Under the pieces are notes generated by a model, which saw only the letters and a program-made list of their open reading frames with translations, had not been told where the DNA came from and did no database searches. A DNA stretch of 64,000 nucleotides, taken from assembly GCF_024159265.1 (NCBI RefSeq), contig NZ_JAMYWY010000001.1, positions 868,001-932,000 on the forward strand. The letters run 5' to 3'. Made by a program: the position numbers and the translations under genes. This stretch comes from Paenibacillus sp. 1781tsa1. GTDB lineage: Bacteria; Bacillota; Bacilli; Paenibacillales; Paenibacillaceae. This document shows positions 63,397-64,000 of the stretch, piece after piece (position 1 is the first letter of the stretch; each line of letters begins with the position of its first letter).

Positions 63397-64000
63397 TTGG
63401 AATCAAAGCAACTATCTAGAGGGCTAAAGCCCCGCCATGTAGAGCTGATTGCACTCGGAGGTACAATCGGCGTTGGTTTGTTCATGGGATCGGCGAGTAC
63501 GATCAAATGGGCAGGTCCATCCGTGCTGCTGGCTTATTTACTGGCCGGTATCATTATCTTTTTTGTCATGCGCATTATGGGGGAAATGTTGATTCAGGAG
63601 CCGGTCACGGGTTCGTTTGCAACATTTGCCCACAAATATATTAGTCCGCTTGCCGGATTCCTGACTGCCTGGAGTTATTGGTTCCTGTGGGTTACGGTTG
63701 GAATGGCGGAAGTTACGGCAATTGGCATCTATGTCGGGTATTGGTTCCCGGACATTCCGCAGTGGCTGCCGGCACTTGCCGGGGTGCTCATCATTGCGGC
63801 GGCGAATCTGGCGGCTGTGAAGTTCTATGGGGAATTTGAATTCTGGTTTGCGATGATCAAAGTAACGGCTATTGTGGCCATGATCGTGATCGGAACGGGG
63901 CTCATCTTCTTCGGCTGGGGGAATGGGGGGCAGGCCATTGGTCTGTCGAATCTGTTCAGTCATGGTGGCTTCTTCCCTGGAGGCATCAAAGGTTTCCTCT
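63397..64000 (+). CDS. APC family amino-acid permease, 3' end outside window
   Basis: About 201 codons from TTG 63397, open to the window edge. The N-terminus [21 protein letters not shown] followed closely by [12 protein letters not shown] is the hallmark of AnsP/GABA/proline-type amino-acid transporters of the APC superfamily. At least five membrane segments are present in the part seen. AAAAGGGGAG lies 7-16 bases upstream. The substrate cannot be told. Confidence 0.92.
   Translation, partial: MESKQLSRGLKPRHVELIALGGTIGVGLFMGSASTIKWAGPSVLLAYLLAGIIIFFVMRIMGEMLIQEPVTGSFATFAHKYISPLAGFLTAWSYWFLWVTVGMAEVTAIGIYVGYWFPDIPQWLPALAGVLIIAAANLAAVKFYGEFEFWFAMIKVTAIVAMIVIGTGLIFFGWGNGGQAIGLSNLFSHGGFFPGGIKGFL

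Noticed and set aside
1..64000. CRISPR arrays, tRNA or rRNA genes, insertion sequences
   Set aside because: I found no repeat-spacer pattern, no cloverleaf or rRNA signature and no transposase-like frame.

Overview
The window looks like a chromosomal segment of a Paenibacillus-type Gram-positive bacterium. The grounds are strong AGGAGG-type ribosome binding sites, frequent TTG and GTG starts, LplABC-like sugar transport with YesM/YesN-like two-component pairs, many AraC regulators, plant-polysaccharide glycosidases and very large S-layer-anchored secreted proteins. I saw no rRNA, tRNA, CRISPR array or insertion sequence.

Layout. 1-6113: a partial GNAT acetyltransferase, a DUF2536 (YrzA-like) protein, a tRNA-dihydrouridine synthase, an ankyrin-repeat protein, an SF0329-type protein and a MetE-C-like (YxjG/H type) methyltransferase. 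6414-17753: a biosynthetic island. It begins with a GT4 glycosyltransferase and then a promoter with a ~240-nt leader. Next come a 39-residue Cys/Gly-rich precursor-like peptide, a radical SAM/SPASM enzyme, a PqqD-like recognition protein, an S26 (SipW)-like protein with Cys in place of the catalytic Ser, a 7-Fe-type ferredoxin, an unrecognised 430-residue protein, two half-size ABC exporters, and MurG-like and GT2 glycosyltransferases. Most genes overlap or abut, and a strong terminator closes the unit. I read this as a RiPP (ribosomally made, post-translationally modified peptide) pathway, probably with sugar decoration, that I cannot match to a named product. It is the best candidate here for an undescribed system.

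17914-24377: a type-B carboxylesterase, an AraC regulator, a GH27 alpha-galactosidase with a coupled small Cys-rich protein, an AlkD-like protein, a 12-codon ORF with a perfect RBS, and a DUF4317 protein. 24496-42595: a hybrid histidine kinase with two transmitter modules and a response regulator with a SARP-like output, divergent from a secreted trypsin-like protease followed by two giant secreted proteins (1721 and 2563 residues), the second with three SLH domains. 42707-47039: an AraC regulator divergent from a GH105-like / GH112 phosphorylase pair, suggesting use of rhamnogalacturonan fragments. 47253-57131: a tandem GNAT protein, then a YesM/YesN-like pair, an oligosaccharide ABC importer (lipoprotein and two permeases) and a GH43 beta-xylosidase/arabinofuranosidase. 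57205-64000: a SUFU-domain protein, an ArsR-family repressor next to a SulP transporter, an APH-fold phosphotransferase, a DUF4003 protein, a small membrane protein and the start of an APC-family amino-acid permease that runs off the end.

All functions are inferred from motifs and family memory, without database searches. Starts were moved inward where a ribosome binding site favoured a later codon.
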